From the NCBI RefSeq assembly GCF_001612635.1, contig NZ_BDAV01000006.1, positions 682,001-746,000 of the forward strand: 64,000 nucleotides of DNA, given 5' to 3'. Below, piece after piece: positions 16,859 to 25,852 of the stretch. The notes beneath the pieces are model-generated. The model did no database searches, was not told where the DNA came from, and saw nothing but the letters and a program-made list of their open reading frames with translations. Source of the DNA: Nocardia africana NBRC 100379 (GTDB taxonomy: Bacteria; Actinomycetota; Actinomycetes; Mycobacteriales; Mycobacteriaceae). The translations under genes and the position numbers were made by a program. The first letter of the stretch is position 1. Each line of letters opens with the position of its first letter.

Positions 16859-19414
16859 CTATTTCCCGGGCGTGGCAGTTGCGGCCGGCATGGCCGGCAT
16901 TTCGGGCAGGCCGAGCAGAACCGGCGTCTTGCGCTCCCCGCTCTCGTCGAAGGCGATCGTCGGATCGGCCTCCTCCGGCGCGTTGACGAAGGTGACGAAG
17001 CGCGAGAGCTTCGCCGGATCCTCCAGTACCGCAGCCCATTCGTCCTTGTAGCCGGCGACATGGCGGGCCATGCTCTCCTCCAGTTCGGCGGCGATGCCGA
17101 GGGAGTCCTCGCAGACGACCTGCTTCAGGTGTTCGATGCCGCCCTCGAGTGATTCCTGCCACGGCGCGGTCCGCTGCAGCCGGTCGGCGGTGCGGATGTA
17201 GAACATCAGATAGCGGTCGATGTAGCGGATCAACGTCTCGTCGTCGAGGTCTCCGGCCAGCAGCACCGCGTGCTTCGGCGTCAGGCCGCCGTTACCGCCG
17301 ACGTAGAGGTTCCAGCCGTTCTCGGTGGCGATGACGCCGACGTCCTTGCCGCGCGCCTCGGCGCATTCGCGGGCACAACCTGAGACCGCCAGCTTCAGCT
17401 TGTGCGGCGAGCGCAGCCCGCGGTAGCGCTTCTCCAGCAGCACCGCCATGCCGACCGAATCCTGCTGGCCGTAGCGGCACCAGGTGGAGCCCACGCAACT
17501 CTTCACGGTGCGCAGCGATTTGCCGTAGGCATGGCCGGATTCCATCCCCTTGTCGACCAGTCGCTGCCAGATCTGCGGTAGCTGCTCGACCCGCGCGCCG
17601 AACAGGTCGATGCGCTGACCACCGGTGACCTTGACGTAGAGGCCGAAATCCTTGGCGATCTGCCCGATTTCGATCAGCTGCTCGGGCGTCACCTCGCCAC
17701 CGGGCATCCGCGGCACCACCGAATAGGTGCCGTTCTTCTGCAGATTGGCCAGGAAGTGGTCGTTGGTGTCCTGCAGTGCGGACTGCTCACCGTCGAGGAT
17801 GTGATCGCTCGAGGTCGAGGCCAGGATGGAGGCGACGGTCGGCTTGCAGATATCGCAGCCGATTCCGGTGCCGTGCTTGGCGATCAGTTCCGAGAAGGTC
17901 CGGATACCGGTGACCCGCACGATCTCGAACAGTTCGGCCCGCGACTGGGTGAAGTGCTCGCACAGCGCCTTGGACATCTCCACGCCGGACTGCTCGAGCA
18001 GCTTCTTGATCATGGGAACGCAACCGCCGCAGGAGGTTCCGGCGGAGGTGCAGCTCTTGACACCGGCGATGTCGCAGGCGCCTTCGCGGATAGCTCCGAC
18101 GATGGCCCCTTTGCTCACGTTGTTGCAGGAGCAGATCTGCGCCTCGTCGGGCAGCGCGTCCGCCCCCAGCTCGGCGCCCGCGGGCGAGATGAGCGCGGCC
18201 GGTTCGGCGGGCAGTGCGCTGCCGACCAGCGGGCGCAGCGCCGCGTACTGCGAGGCGTCGCCGACCAGAATGCCGCCCAGCAGCGTCTTGGCGTCGTCGG
18301 AGATCACCAGCTTGGCGTAGGTGCCCTTGGCGGCGTCGTGCAGCACCACCGACAGCGCGCCCTCGGTGGTGGCGTGTGCGTCACCGAAGCTGGCCACGTC
18401 CACACCGAGCAGTTTCAACTTGGTCGACAGGTCGGCGCCCGGGAATTCGCCCGCGCCGCCGAGCAGCCGGTCCGCGACGATCTCGGCGGTGGTGTAGCCG
18501 GGAGCGACCAGGCCGTAGCAGGTGCCCTCCACGGCCGCGACCTCGCCGACGGCGTAGATGTTGGGATCGGAGGTGACCATGCCGAGGTCGGTGAGCGCAC
18601 CACCGCGCGGCCCGATCTCCAGTCCGGCGTCGCGGGCGATCTGATCGCGCGGCCGCACACCGGCGGAGAACACCACCAGCGAGGCGTCGATCACCGACTC
18701 GTCGGACAGCGAAACTCGCAGTCCGGCACCGTCTTCGGCGGGTTCGATGGCCGAGGTACCGACCCCCGTGTGCACGTGCAGGCCCAGATCGGTGACCAGC
18801 TTCTCGAGGATCGCGCCGCCACCCTCGTCGACCTGCACCGGCATCAGCCGCGGCGCGAACTCGACGACGTGCGGCGTCATTCCCATGAGCCGCAAGGCAT
18901 TCGCCGCCTCCAGACCGAGGAGACCACCGCCGACGACGACACCGACCGCGCCGGGGCCCGCCTTCTGGGCGGCGGCGCGGATGCCGTCGAGGTCCTCGAG
19001 GGTGCGGTAGACGAAACACTCGGGGCGATCGTGACCCGGCACCGGCGGCACGAAGGCATACGATCCGGTCGCGAGAACCAGTGCGTCGTAACCGATCACG
19101 TCTCCGGAGGAGGTGGTGACCTTACGCGCGGCGCGGTCGATCTCCTCGGCGCGCACGCCGAGGCGCAGATCCACCAGCGCGTCGCCGGCGTACTCGTTGC
19201 CGGGCAGGGCGAGCGCGCTCTTGTCCCAGGCGCCGACGTAGGACGACAGGCCGACGCGATCGTAGGCGGCCTGCGACTCCTCGCTCAGTACCACGATCTG
19301 CCAGCGCCCGGCCTCGTCGCGGGAGCGCAGCGCCTCCACGAACCGGTGCCCGACCATGCCGTGGCCGACGACCACCACGGTCTTGCGCTGCGTGGGTTCG
19401 ACTGTCGTGTTCAT
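16859..19414 (-). CDS. nirB: Nitrite reductase (NADH) large subunit
   Basis: The 851-residue NirB has all expected parts. The N-terminal FAD/NAD-binding domain includes VVVGHGMVGHRFVEAL (about 13-28) and GVVVGGGLLGLEAANAL. The BFD-like [2Fe-2S] region has cysteines at about 429-464 (CSCNNVSKGAI, SCGGC). The C-terminal sulfite/nitrite reductase repeats bind [4Fe-4S]/sirohaem through CVGSTWC (about 640) and SGCAREC (about 680). It reduces nitrite to ammonium with NADH. It lies between narK and nirD on the same strand with gaps of 26 and 65 bases, followed by sirohaem biosynthesis genes, so the set is self-sufficient for nitrite assimilation. Confidence 0.97.
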   Translation of the reverse strand: MNTTVEPTQRKTVVVVGHGMVGHRFVEALRSRDEAGRWQIVVLSEESQAAYDRVGLSSYVGAWDKSALALPGNEYAGDALVDLRLGVRAEEIDRAARKVTTSSGDVIGYDALVLATGSYAFVPPVPGHDRPECFVYRTLEDLDGIRAAAQKAGPGAVGVVVGGGLLGLEAANALRLMGMTPHVVEFAPRLMPVQVDEGGGAILEKLVTDLGLHVHTGVGTSAIEPAEDGAGLRVSLSDESVIDASLVVFSAGVRPRDQIARDAGLEIGPRGGALTDLGMVTSDPNIYAVGEVAAVEGTCYGLVAPGYTTAEIVADRLLGGAGEFPGADLSTKLKLLGVDVASFGDAHATTEGALSVVLHDAAKGTYAKLVISDDAKTLLGGILVGDASQYAALRPLVGSALPAEPAALISPAGAELGADALPDEAQICSCNNVSKGAIVGAIREGACDIAGVKSCTSAGTSCGGCVPMIKKLLEQSGVEMSKALCEHFTQSRAELFEIVRVTGIRTFSELIAKHGTGIGCDICKPTVASILASTSSDHILDGEQSALQDTNDHFLANLQKNGTYSVVPRMPGGEVTPEQLIEIGQIAKDFGLYVKVTGGQRIDLFGARVEQLPQIWQRLVDKGMESGHAYGKSLRTVKSCVGSTWCRYGQQDSVGMAVLLEKRYRGLRSPHKLKLAVSGCARECAEARGKDVGVIATENGWNLYVGGNGGLTPKHAVLLAGDLDDETLIRYIDRYLMFYIRTADRLQRTAPWQESLEGGIEHLKQVVCEDSLGIAAELEESMARHVAGYKDEWAAVLEDPAKLSRFVTFVNAPEEADPTIAFDESGERKTPVLLGLPEMPAMPAATATPGK

Positions 19415-19440
19415 GACTGTCCTCCGATGCTTTCCGATGG

Positions 19441-20916
19441 TCAGGCGCGAGCCGAGGTGGTGGACTGGATGGAATCGGTGTCCGGCGACCGTTCGGCCTC
19501 GAGCACCAGCGCCTCCGCCTCGGCGACGACACCGGAATCGCTTCGCGCCGAACGCGTTCCGGGCCGCCGCAGGAAGATCGACCAGACGACGGTGGCGCAG
19601 ACGACGTAGAAGGCCAGAAACACCCAGAACGCGGTGGTCGCGGAATTGGTGGAGGCGTAGGAGGAGCGCAGCACCAGGTTGATGGCCACACCCCCCAGGG
19701 CGCCGATGGCGCCGACGAAGCCGATCAGCGCGCCCGAGGTGTTGCGCGACCAGGCGGCCTGCTCCTCGGGGCTCACCGGAAGGCTCTTGGACTTCGCGTC
19801 GAAGACCGACGGGATGATCTTGGTGACCGACCCGTTGCCGATCCCGGAGAGCACGAACAGGGCGATGAACCCGGCGACCAGGGTGACCATGGTCGCTCCC
19901 GAGGCCACGCCGCCGTGGTGGTCGGCGGAGACGCTGGACACCGCGACCACGACGGCGGCCACCATCATCCCCGCGAATCCGGCCAGGGTGACCCGGCTGC
20001 CACCGAACCGGTCGGCCAGTTTGCCGCCGTAGGGTCGGGCCAGCGATCCGAGCAGCGGACCGATGAAGGCGATCTGCGCGGCGTGCAGACTCGCCTGCGC
20101 GGCCGAATCACCGCCGGCCTTGAAGCCGATCTGCAGAATCTGCCCGAAGGCGAAGCTGAAGCCGATGAACGAGCCGAACGTGCCGATGTAGAGGAAGGCG
20201 ATCGCCCAGGACTGCGGAACCTTCAGCGACTCCAGCATGTAGGACAGGTCGGCCTTCTGATTGCGCAGATTGTCCATGTAGAGCGCGGCGCCGAGTCCGG
20301 CGATCGCGATGAACGCCAGATACACGAGGCAGACGACCGACGCGTACGCATTGCCGAGCGTCGCGATCACCAGCAGGCCGATCAGCTGGATCACCGGGAC
20401 GCCGATATTGCCGCCGCCGGCGTTCATGCCCAGCGCCCAGCCCTTGAGCCGCTGCGGGTAGAAGGCGTTGATATTGGTCATCGAGGAGGCGAAGTTGCCG
20501 CCACCCAGGCCCGCGAACGCCGCCACCACCATGAACGTGGTGTAGGACGTGCCCGGCTGGTTGATGAAGTACAGCGTCAGCAGCGTCGGGACCAGCAGCA
20601 TCAGCGCGCTGAAGATCGTCCAGTTGCGGCCGCCGAAGCGCGCGGTGGCGACGGTGTAGGGAATGCGCAGAATGCCGCCGACCAGGGTCGGCATGGCGAC
20701 CAGGAAGAACTTCCCGGCGGCGTCGATGCCGAACTTGTCCGCCGGCATGAACAGCACCATCACCGACCAGATCGACCACACCGAAAATCCGACATGTTCG
20801 GCGACGACCGACCAGATCAGATTGCGGCGGGCGATCTTGTTGCCGCCGGCCTCCCAGGCCGCGACATCCTCGGCATCCCACTGCTCGATGTCGTGGTTAC
20901 GCGTCAGCGTGCTCAA
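19441..20916 (-). CDS. narK: Nitrate/nitrite MFS transporter, NarK family
   Basis: This is a 491-residue MFS protein with about 12 membrane segments. The two nitrate signatures of the NNP family are present in Gly-rich helices: AAFAGLGGGNFASSMTN (helix 5) and FVLSGIGNGSVTKIIPS (helix 11), along with the substrate-site Arg region RIPYTVATARFGGRN. A TTG start at 20916 follows a CAGGAGG site at 5 bases; the open frame further upstream covers the regulatory region. It should import nitrate and/or export nitrite for the nirBD genes behind it. A GlnR box lies about 130 bases upstream. A paralogue is at 23406. Confidence 0.93.
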   Translation of the reverse strand: MSTLTRNHDIEQWDAEDVAAWEAGGNKIARRNLIWSVVAEHVGFSVWSIWSVMVLFMPADKFGIDAAGKFFLVAMPTLVGGILRIPYTVATARFGGRNWTIFSALMLLVPTLLTLYFINQPGTSYTTFMVVAAFAGLGGGNFASSMTNINAFYPQRLKGWALGMNAGGGNIGVPVIQLIGLLVIATLGNAYASVVCLVYLAFIAIAGLGAALYMDNLRNQKADLSYMLESLKVPQSWAIAFLYIGTFGSFIGFSFAFGQILQIGFKAGGDSAAQASLHAAQIAFIGPLLGSLARPYGGKLADRFGGSRVTLAGFAGMMVAAVVVAVSSVSADHHGGVASGATMVTLVAGFIALFVLSGIGNGSVTKIIPSVFDAKSKSLPVSPEEQAAWSRNTSGALIGFVGAIGALGGVAINLVLRSSYASTNSATTAFWVFLAFYVVCATVVWSIFLRRPGTRSARSDSGVVAEAEALVLEAERSPDTDSIQSTTSARA

Positions 20917-21043
20917 CAGGGCCTCCTGAAATCCGGTTGGCCCCAAGGTAGAAAACGGGTATTGCCGCGATGCTGCGCAGCATGACGCGCAAATCAACGG
21001 TTGCTCACGCGTTCGGCGGTTTCCCGGTGAGAACCGGGACTTT

Positions 21044-21080
21044 GTTTCGCCCATATGACACAACGGTTTCCGTGCGTCAC
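21044..21080 (-). promoter_or_regulatory. Probable GlnR box upstream of the narK-nirBD operon
   Basis: On the minus strand the region reads GTGAC-n5-GAAAC-n6-GTCAT-n6-GAAAC. The known actinobacterial GlnR consensus is gTnAC-n6-GaAAC repeated. Three of the four half-sites are exact, one (GTCAT) differs at its last base, and one spacer is one base short. It lies 128 bases before the TTG start of narK, where an activator site is expected. GlnR is the global nitrogen regulator that activates nitrate and nitrite assimilation genes in Streptomyces and mycobacteria. Confidence 0.75.
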
Positions 21081-21234
21081 AAAGTGCCGACGCTCACCCG
21101 GGAAGTCGGTGAGGTCGATACCGGCGAGTGGCCCGGACCACATGCCGCGGGCGTCGGCTCACATCATGGCGACAAGCTCACCGCGGCGCAACCCGAGCGG
21201 TGAAATCTCCGAAAGGTCGCGCCGCGGCAGCCGA

Positions 21235-22482
21235 TCAGTGCCAGGTGTCCTCGAGCATGCGTGGCTTACATGCCTGCCAGGCGCCGGCCACCAGCACCAC
21301 TACGGCAACGGCCAGCAGCGCGAACGGCGCGCCCCAGCCGCCGACCACGCTGTGCAGCACGCCGAACAGCAGCGGGCCGACGCAGGCGACGGTGTAGCCG
21401 ACGCCCTGCGTGAAGCCCGACAGCGCCGCCGAACCGGCCTGGGTGCGGGTGCGCAGATTGATCAGTGTGAGCGCCATCGGGAAGGTGCTCGGGCCCAGGC
21501 CCAGCAGCAGCACCCACAGCCACGGTGCGCTCATCGGCGCGATCAGCAGGCCGGCGAAGGCGGCGAAAAACGCTATCGCGCAACCGATCACGACGGGGAA
21601 CGGATTGCGGATGCGGGCGGTGAACGAGGGCGCGGTCAACGCGGCCGCCAAGCCCATGAAGGAGAAGAAGGCGACCATCGTGCCGCCGAAGCTCGCGTCG
21701 GCGCCCGCGTCGGCGAAGAGTTTCGGCAGCCAGGTGAACATCGAGTAGGTGACCAGCGAGGTCATGCCGAACATGGCGGCCATCCCCCACGCCAGCGGCG
21801 ACCGCCGGATATTGCCCCCGCGTGTGGGCTGTTCGCCCGGTACCTCGGCCACCGCGGTGGTGTCGGCGCGGTCGTGGCCGCGCCGCCCCCGCAGCACACC
21901 CAGCCACGGCACCGCCGCCGCGAAACCGAGCAGCGCCCACAGCCCGAGCGAGACCCGCCAGCCGGCCGCATCGGCGACCGGGACCGCGATCAGCGCCGGC
22001 ACCACGGTGCCGATCTGCACCATCGTGATGTACACCGAGCTCAGTACCGCCAGCCGGTCGGCGAAATAGCGCTTGACCAGCGGCGGGATCACGACATTGC
22101 CGATGCCCATGCCGGCCAGCGCCAACGCGGACAGACTCAGCAGCTCCCAGGTGTCGGGCACCAGCGCCCGGGTGAGCTGCCCGGCCCCGGCCATGCACAT
22201 GGCGACCAGCGCGGTGCGTTCCAGGCCGAGCCGGCGCACGAAGATCGGGGTGATCAATCCGGCCAGCGCGAACATGGCGGTCGGGATCATGCCGAAGACG
22301 CCGACGACGGCCGTGGAATAGCCGATATCGGCGCCGATCCGCTCGGCGAGCGGGGTGAAGGCGGTGACCGCCACGCGCAGCGTGAGCGCCGAGACGACGA
22401 TCGCGACGAGAACGAGAATCCGGCCCTCGGTCAGGCCGCGGCGCCGGATTTCGGTAGTCGACTGCAGATTGGTAACCGTCAC
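21235..22482 (-). CDS. CynX/NimT-type MFS transporter
   Basis: This 415-residue membrane protein has about 12 hydrophobic segments and the CynX/NimT-family pattern: ALTLRVAVTAFTPLAERI in helix 1, GNVVIPPLVKRYF in helix 4, and FTQGVGYTVACVGPLLFGVLH in helix 10. Family members handle cyanate, nitroimidazoles or other small compounds; the substrate is unknown here. The GTG at 22482 is preferred because a TATGAT -10 hexamer lies only 7-12 bases before it, implying a leaderless message; the upstream TTG at 22521 would be upstream of that promoter. Its regulator is probably the divergent GntR protein. Confidence 0.87.
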   Translation of the reverse strand: MTVTNLQSTTEIRRRGLTEGRILVLVAIVVSALTLRVAVTAFTPLAERIGADIGYSTAVVGVFGMIPTAMFALAGLITPIFVRRLGLERTALVAMCMAGAGQLTRALVPDTWELLSLSALALAGMGIGNVVIPPLVKRYFADRLAVLSSVYITMVQIGTVVPALIAVPVADAAGWRVSLGLWALLGFAAAVPWLGVLRGRRGHDRADTTAVAEVPGEQPTRGGNIRRSPLAWGMAAMFGMTSLVTYSMFTWLPKLFADAGADASFGGTMVAFFSFMGLAAALTAPSFTARIRNPFPVVIGCAIAFFAAFAGLLIAPMSAPWLWVLLLGLGPSTFPMALTLINLRTRTQAGSAALSGFTQGVGYTVACVGPLLFGVLHSVVGGWGAPFALLAVAVVVLVAGAWQACKPRMLEDTWH

Positions 22483-22487
22483 CGAGA

Positions 22488-22502
22488 AATCATAGGATGA
22501 TT
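22488..22502. promoter_or_regulatory. Inverted repeat overlapping the transporter -10, candidate GntR operator
   Basis: AATCAT (22488-22493) and ATGATT (22497-22502) are exact reverse complements around AGG. The minus-strand TATGAT hexamer is inside the repeat, so a bound regulator would block the transporter promoter. The divergent GntR gene starts about 40 bases away. Confidence 0.5.
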
Positions 22503-22541
22503 GGATGAAAGCGGGCAACAAATGTGAGGAGGGGTACTCTA

Positions 22542-23216
22542 TTGGCCGTGCAACCAGTCCGGCGCACCAGCCTCATCGCTCAGGTCACCGAACAGCTGCG
22601 CGCTGAAATCCGTTCGGGGCGTTGGCCGATCGGCTCGCGCATACCCACCGAACCGGAACTCACCGAATTGACCGGCACCGGCCGCAACACCGTGCGCGAA
22701 GCGGTGCAGGCGCTCGTGCACGCCGGCATGCTCGAACGCCGGCAGGGTTCGGGCACCTACGTCATCGCCGCGTCCGACCTCGGCGGCACCCTCACCAAAT
22801 ACTTCGCCGACGCGGTCGAACGCGATGTCCTCGAACTGCGCCAGGCCCTCGACGTGCAGGCCGCCCGCCTGGCCGCGCTGCGCCGCGACGACAACGACGT
22901 GCAGACCCTGCTGCGACTGCTCGACCGGCGCAGCCAGGTCTGGGATACCGACAGCACCGCGGCGGTCGACGCGGACGTGGCCCTGCACCGCGCCATCGTC
23001 GCGGCGAGCCACAACACCGTCTACCTCGAGTTCTACGATTCGCTGCTGCCCGTGATCGAGGACGTGATCCGTTCCCGCACAACCAAATACGGCAACCAGT
23101 ATCACGACGAACACGCCGAGCTGGTCCACGCTGTGATCGACGGCGACGCCGACCGGGCCGCTCGCGCCGCCAACTGCTTCCTCGGCTCGCTCATCGCCGA
23201 ATACCCCGAACGGTGA
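22542..23216 (+). CDS. GntR-family (FadR subfamily) regulator
   Basis: The 224-residue protein has an N-terminal winged helix (LIAQVTEQLRAEIRSGRWPIGSRIPTEPEL, then NTVREAVQALVHAGMLERRQGSGTYV, about residues 10-75). A FadR-type helical C-terminal domain (FCD) follows, with the metal/ligand residues D and H in VALHRAIVAASHN and a later HAELVHAV. The TTG at 22542 sits 9 bases behind an AGGAGG site; the GTG at 22548 is the alternative. It diverges from a CynX-type transporter and precedes a NarK paralogue, and probably represses the transporter. Its ligand cannot be read. Confidence 0.88.
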   Translation: MAVQPVRRTSLIAQVTEQLRAEIRSGRWPIGSRIPTEPELTELTGTGRNTVREAVQALVHAGMLERRQGSGTYVIAASDLGGTLTKYFADAVERDVLELRQALDVQAARLAALRRDDNDVQTLLRLLDRRSQVWDTDSTAAVDADVALHRAIVAASHNTVYLEFYDSLLPVIEDVIRSRTTKYGNQYHDEHAELVHAVIDGDADRAARAANCFLGSLIAEYPER

Positions 23217-23405
23217 CGGATTCCGCCGGCAGGTAAACGATTCGTCACCACGGTGCCGATCGTGGGGTGAGCGAGTGTTGCTGCGAACGTCACGGAGCGT
23301 GAATCGGACGTAATTTCGCCTTCCTACCGTGGATACGACCGCCGGACCCGCACCTCCGGGTCCCCGAGATGAGGGCGGTCGCACCCCTTCGAGAGGAACG
23401 CGCCG

Positions 23406-24872
23406 ATGACTACCACCGACGCCGCGATATCGGCCACCGCCGCTCCCGACTTCCACTATCAGGCCCGCGGCCGCTGGCTCGATCACTGGGAGCCCGACAA
23501 CGAAACCTTCTGGGAGAACGGCGGAAAACGCACTGCCCGTAAGAATCTCGCCTTCTCGGTCTTCTCCGAGAATCTCGGATTCAGTATCTGGGTGCTGTGG
23601 GCCAGCGTGGTCACCGCCATGGGTTCGGCGGGCTTTCATTATCTGAGCGGGCCCGACGCCGTCGCCAATTCGCTGCTGCTCACCTCCACCCCCACCCTCG
23701 TCGGCGCCGCGTTGCGCGTGCCCTACACCTTCGCCATTCCGAAATTCGGTGGCCGGGCGTTCACCGTCTTCAGCGCGGGCATGTTGCTGCTGCCGACGCT
23801 GGGGCTGGTCTATTTCGTCAATCAGCCCGGCACGCCGTTCTGGGTGTTCATGCTGCTGGCCGCGCTCGCCGGCGTGGGTGGTGGCAATTTCTCCTCGTCG
23901 ATGGCGAATATCAATTTCTTCTACCCCGAGGGCAAGAAGGGCGCCGCGCTCGGAATCAACGCCGCGGGCGGCAATATGGGGGTCGCGCAGACCCAACTGC
24001 TGGTGCCGCTGATCATCACCCTCGGCACCCATCTCATGGCCAAGGATCCGGCCGGCTACCGGTTCGGCATCACCCTCGCCGTGCTGGTGTGGATTCCGTT
24101 CATCCTGGTCGCCATGTTCGGCGCCCTGCGGTACATGGATTCGATCACCGGCGCGAAATCCGACGGCAGTTCCTATCGGCCGGCATTGACCAATCGGCAC
24201 ACCTGGATCATGGCGGTGCTCTACATCGGCACCTTCGGATCGTTCATCGGGTTCTCGTTCGCCTTCCCCACCCTGCTCAAATCCACCTTTCCGGAGCTGG
24301 CCAAGATCGGCTGGATGTCCACGATCGGTAATCTCGCCTTCCTCGGCGCCTTCGTCGGATCGCTGAGCCGGCCGTTCGGCGGCTGGATCGCGGACCGGTT
24401 CACCGGCGCCCGGATCACGGTCTACGTGTTCGCCGGTATGGCCGGCGCCACCGCGCTGATCGTGGCCGCGCTCTCGGTGAAGAACTTCCCGCTGTATCTG
24501 ATCTCGTTCCTGCTGCTGTTCGTGCTGTCGGGGATCGGCAACGGGTCCACCTACCGGATGATCCCCTCGATCTTCGGAGCCGAGGCCAAGCGCCGCGCCG
24601 CCGAACACGGCCAGGACCCGGCGACCGCGCTGGCCGCGGCCAAACGGCAGGCGGGTGCGGCGATCGGTGTGGTCGGCGCGGTGGGTGCGGCCGGCGGGTG
24701 GGTGCTGCAGCAGGCGCTGCGGGAATCCAACATCCACTTCGGCGGAATGGCACCGGCCTTCTGGGCCTATGCCGTCGCCTTCCTGGTGATGGGCGGACTC
24801 ACCTGGTGGTTCTATCTGCGCTCGTCGTTCGCCGTCGGACGGGTGCCGTCCCTGGCCCATGCGGGCGTCTAG
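23406..24872 (+). CDS. Nitrate/nitrite MFS transporter, NarK family (second copy)
   Basis: This 488-residue NNP-family protein has about 12 membrane segments and both nitrate signatures: LAALAGVGGGNFSSSMANINFFYP and VLSGIGNGSTYRMIPSIFG. The opening YQARGRWLDHWEPDNETFWENGGKRTARKNLAFSVF is typical of mycobacterial and nocardial NarK. It has a GAGGAAC site 7 bases before the ATG. It stands alone, 189 bases behind GntR, and is not in the nirBD operon, so it may be controlled differently (for example for nitrate respiration or nitrite export). Half-site-like sequences occur upstream (23240-23320), but no convincing GlnR array. Confidence 0.93.
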   Translation: MTTTDAAISATAAPDFHYQARGRWLDHWEPDNETFWENGGKRTARKNLAFSVFSENLGFSIWVLWASVVTAMGSAGFHYLSGPDAVANSLLLTSTPTLVGAALRVPYTFAIPKFGGRAFTVFSAGMLLLPTLGLVYFVNQPGTPFWVFMLLAALAGVGGGNFSSSMANINFFYPEGKKGAALGINAAGGNMGVAQTQLLVPLIITLGTHLMAKDPAGYRFGITLAVLVWIPFILVAMFGALRYMDSITGAKSDGSSYRPALTNRHTWIMAVLYIGTFGSFIGFSFAFPTLLKSTFPELAKIGWMSTIGNLAFLGAFVGSLSRPFGGWIADRFTGARITVYVFAGMAGATALIVAALSVKNFPLYLISFLLLFVLSGIGNGSTYRMIPSIFGAEAKRRAAEHGQDPATALAAAKRQAGAAIGVVGAVGAAGGWVLQQALRESNIHFGGMAPAFWAYAVAFLVMGGLTWWFYLRSSFAVGRVPSLAHAGV

Positions 24873-24926
24873 GGTCGCGGACTCGTGAACCGCGGGCTCG
24901 CCGGTCGCATTCGATCGGCGGGCCCG

Positions 24927-25778
24927 CTAGAGCATCAAGCGAATCATGTCGGCGGTGTGCGCCAGACCGGGAAACGCTTCCGCCGTCGACCGCGGATGCA
25001 GCGCGTGCACCGCGAGCCGGAACATGACCGCGCGCAACAACATCTGCGGCCACTCCGGCAGATCCGACCAGCGGTCGAGCAAGCCCGGATCCGCACCGCC
25101 CCAGGACAGGGCGTCGACCACGATCACCCCGGCCGCCCAGGACGCGGGCCGCCAGTACGGGGTGATGTCGGTGAGTCCCGGCGCCTGGCCGTTCGCGAAC
25201 AACACCGTGCCGAACAGATCGCCGTGCACCAGCTGCGACGGTATCTGCACCGGTTTACGCAACGTCGCGAGCTGCGCCAGCATGTCGATGCTGTGACGGC
25301 CGTCCGGCGTGGTCACCGGCAGCATGCCGCCGGCCTTCAGGCTGCGCAACGGCACCGACTCCCAAGCCGCCCGGTCCGCGGCGACGAAGACGTCGACATC
25401 GCCCCACGGCGCGATCGGCTGCTGCGCCAGGAAGCGCGGACGCTCCAGCCGCGCGGTGGCGTGATGCAGGCGCAGCGACACCGACACCACCTCGTCGTGG
25501 CGTGGTTCCGGAGTGCCGTCCATATAGGTATCGGCACGCCAGCCGGACACCACGTAGCGACCGTCGGTGGCGCGCACCGGCCGTGCCAGCCGCACCCCGT
25601 CTACCTGCAGTGTCTCCCGGACCTTCGCCGACCACGCCGCCCGGGCGTGATCGGCCACCGGGCTGAGCACCACCTCTCCGCACCGCCACCCACCGTCCCA
25701 GTCGCCCAGCGCGACCGGGGACACTTCGCGCAGCCCGAAGGTGGCCCGAACATGCTCCGGAGGTTCGACAGATGTCAC
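24927..25778 (-). CDS. TIGR02569-family protein (Rv3205c-like)
   Basis: The 283-residue protein is of the actinobacterial TIGR02569 type: PPEHVRATFGLREVSPVALG at the start, GWRADTYMDGTPEPRHDEVV in the middle, and the kinase-like SQLVHGDLFGTVLFANGQAPGLTDITPYWRP at about 186-216. The HGDLFGTVLF segment recalls the catalytic loop (HxDxxxxN) of aminoglycoside-phosphotransferase folds, with TDI at the DFG-like position, so it may be a distant kinase-fold protein, possibly inactive. It lies 74 bases behind moeZ on the same strand, as in mycobacteria. The function is not known. Confidence 0.85.
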   Translation of the reverse strand: MTSVEPPEHVRATFGLREVSPVALGDWDGGWRCGEVVLSPVADHARAAWSAKVRETLQVDGVRLARPVRATDGRYVVSGWRADTYMDGTPEPRHDEVVSVSLRLHHATARLERPRFLAQQPIAPWGDVDVFVAADRAAWESVPLRSLKAGGMLPVTTPDGRHSIDMLAQLATLRKPVQIPSQLVHGDLFGTVLFANGQAPGLTDITPYWRPASWAAGVIVVDALSWGGADPGLLDRWSDLPEWPQMLLRAVMFRLAVHALHPRSTAEAFPGLAHTADMIRLML

Positions 25779-25852
25779 GGCCGTACCGTAACCCCGGGAA
25801 CTTGTCCACTCGAGACAACGCGCCGGAGGTCAGGGCACGGAAACGACCACCG

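Noticed and set aside
23217-23405. Possible GlnR box before the second narK
   Set aside because: GTAAA, GTCAC and GTGAA-like elements occur, but half sites are degenerate and spacing does not fit two consecutive consensus pairs.
22539-24860. 773-codon minus-strand open frame
   Set aside because: Antisense to both the GntR and NarK genes; composition is that of a shadow frame.
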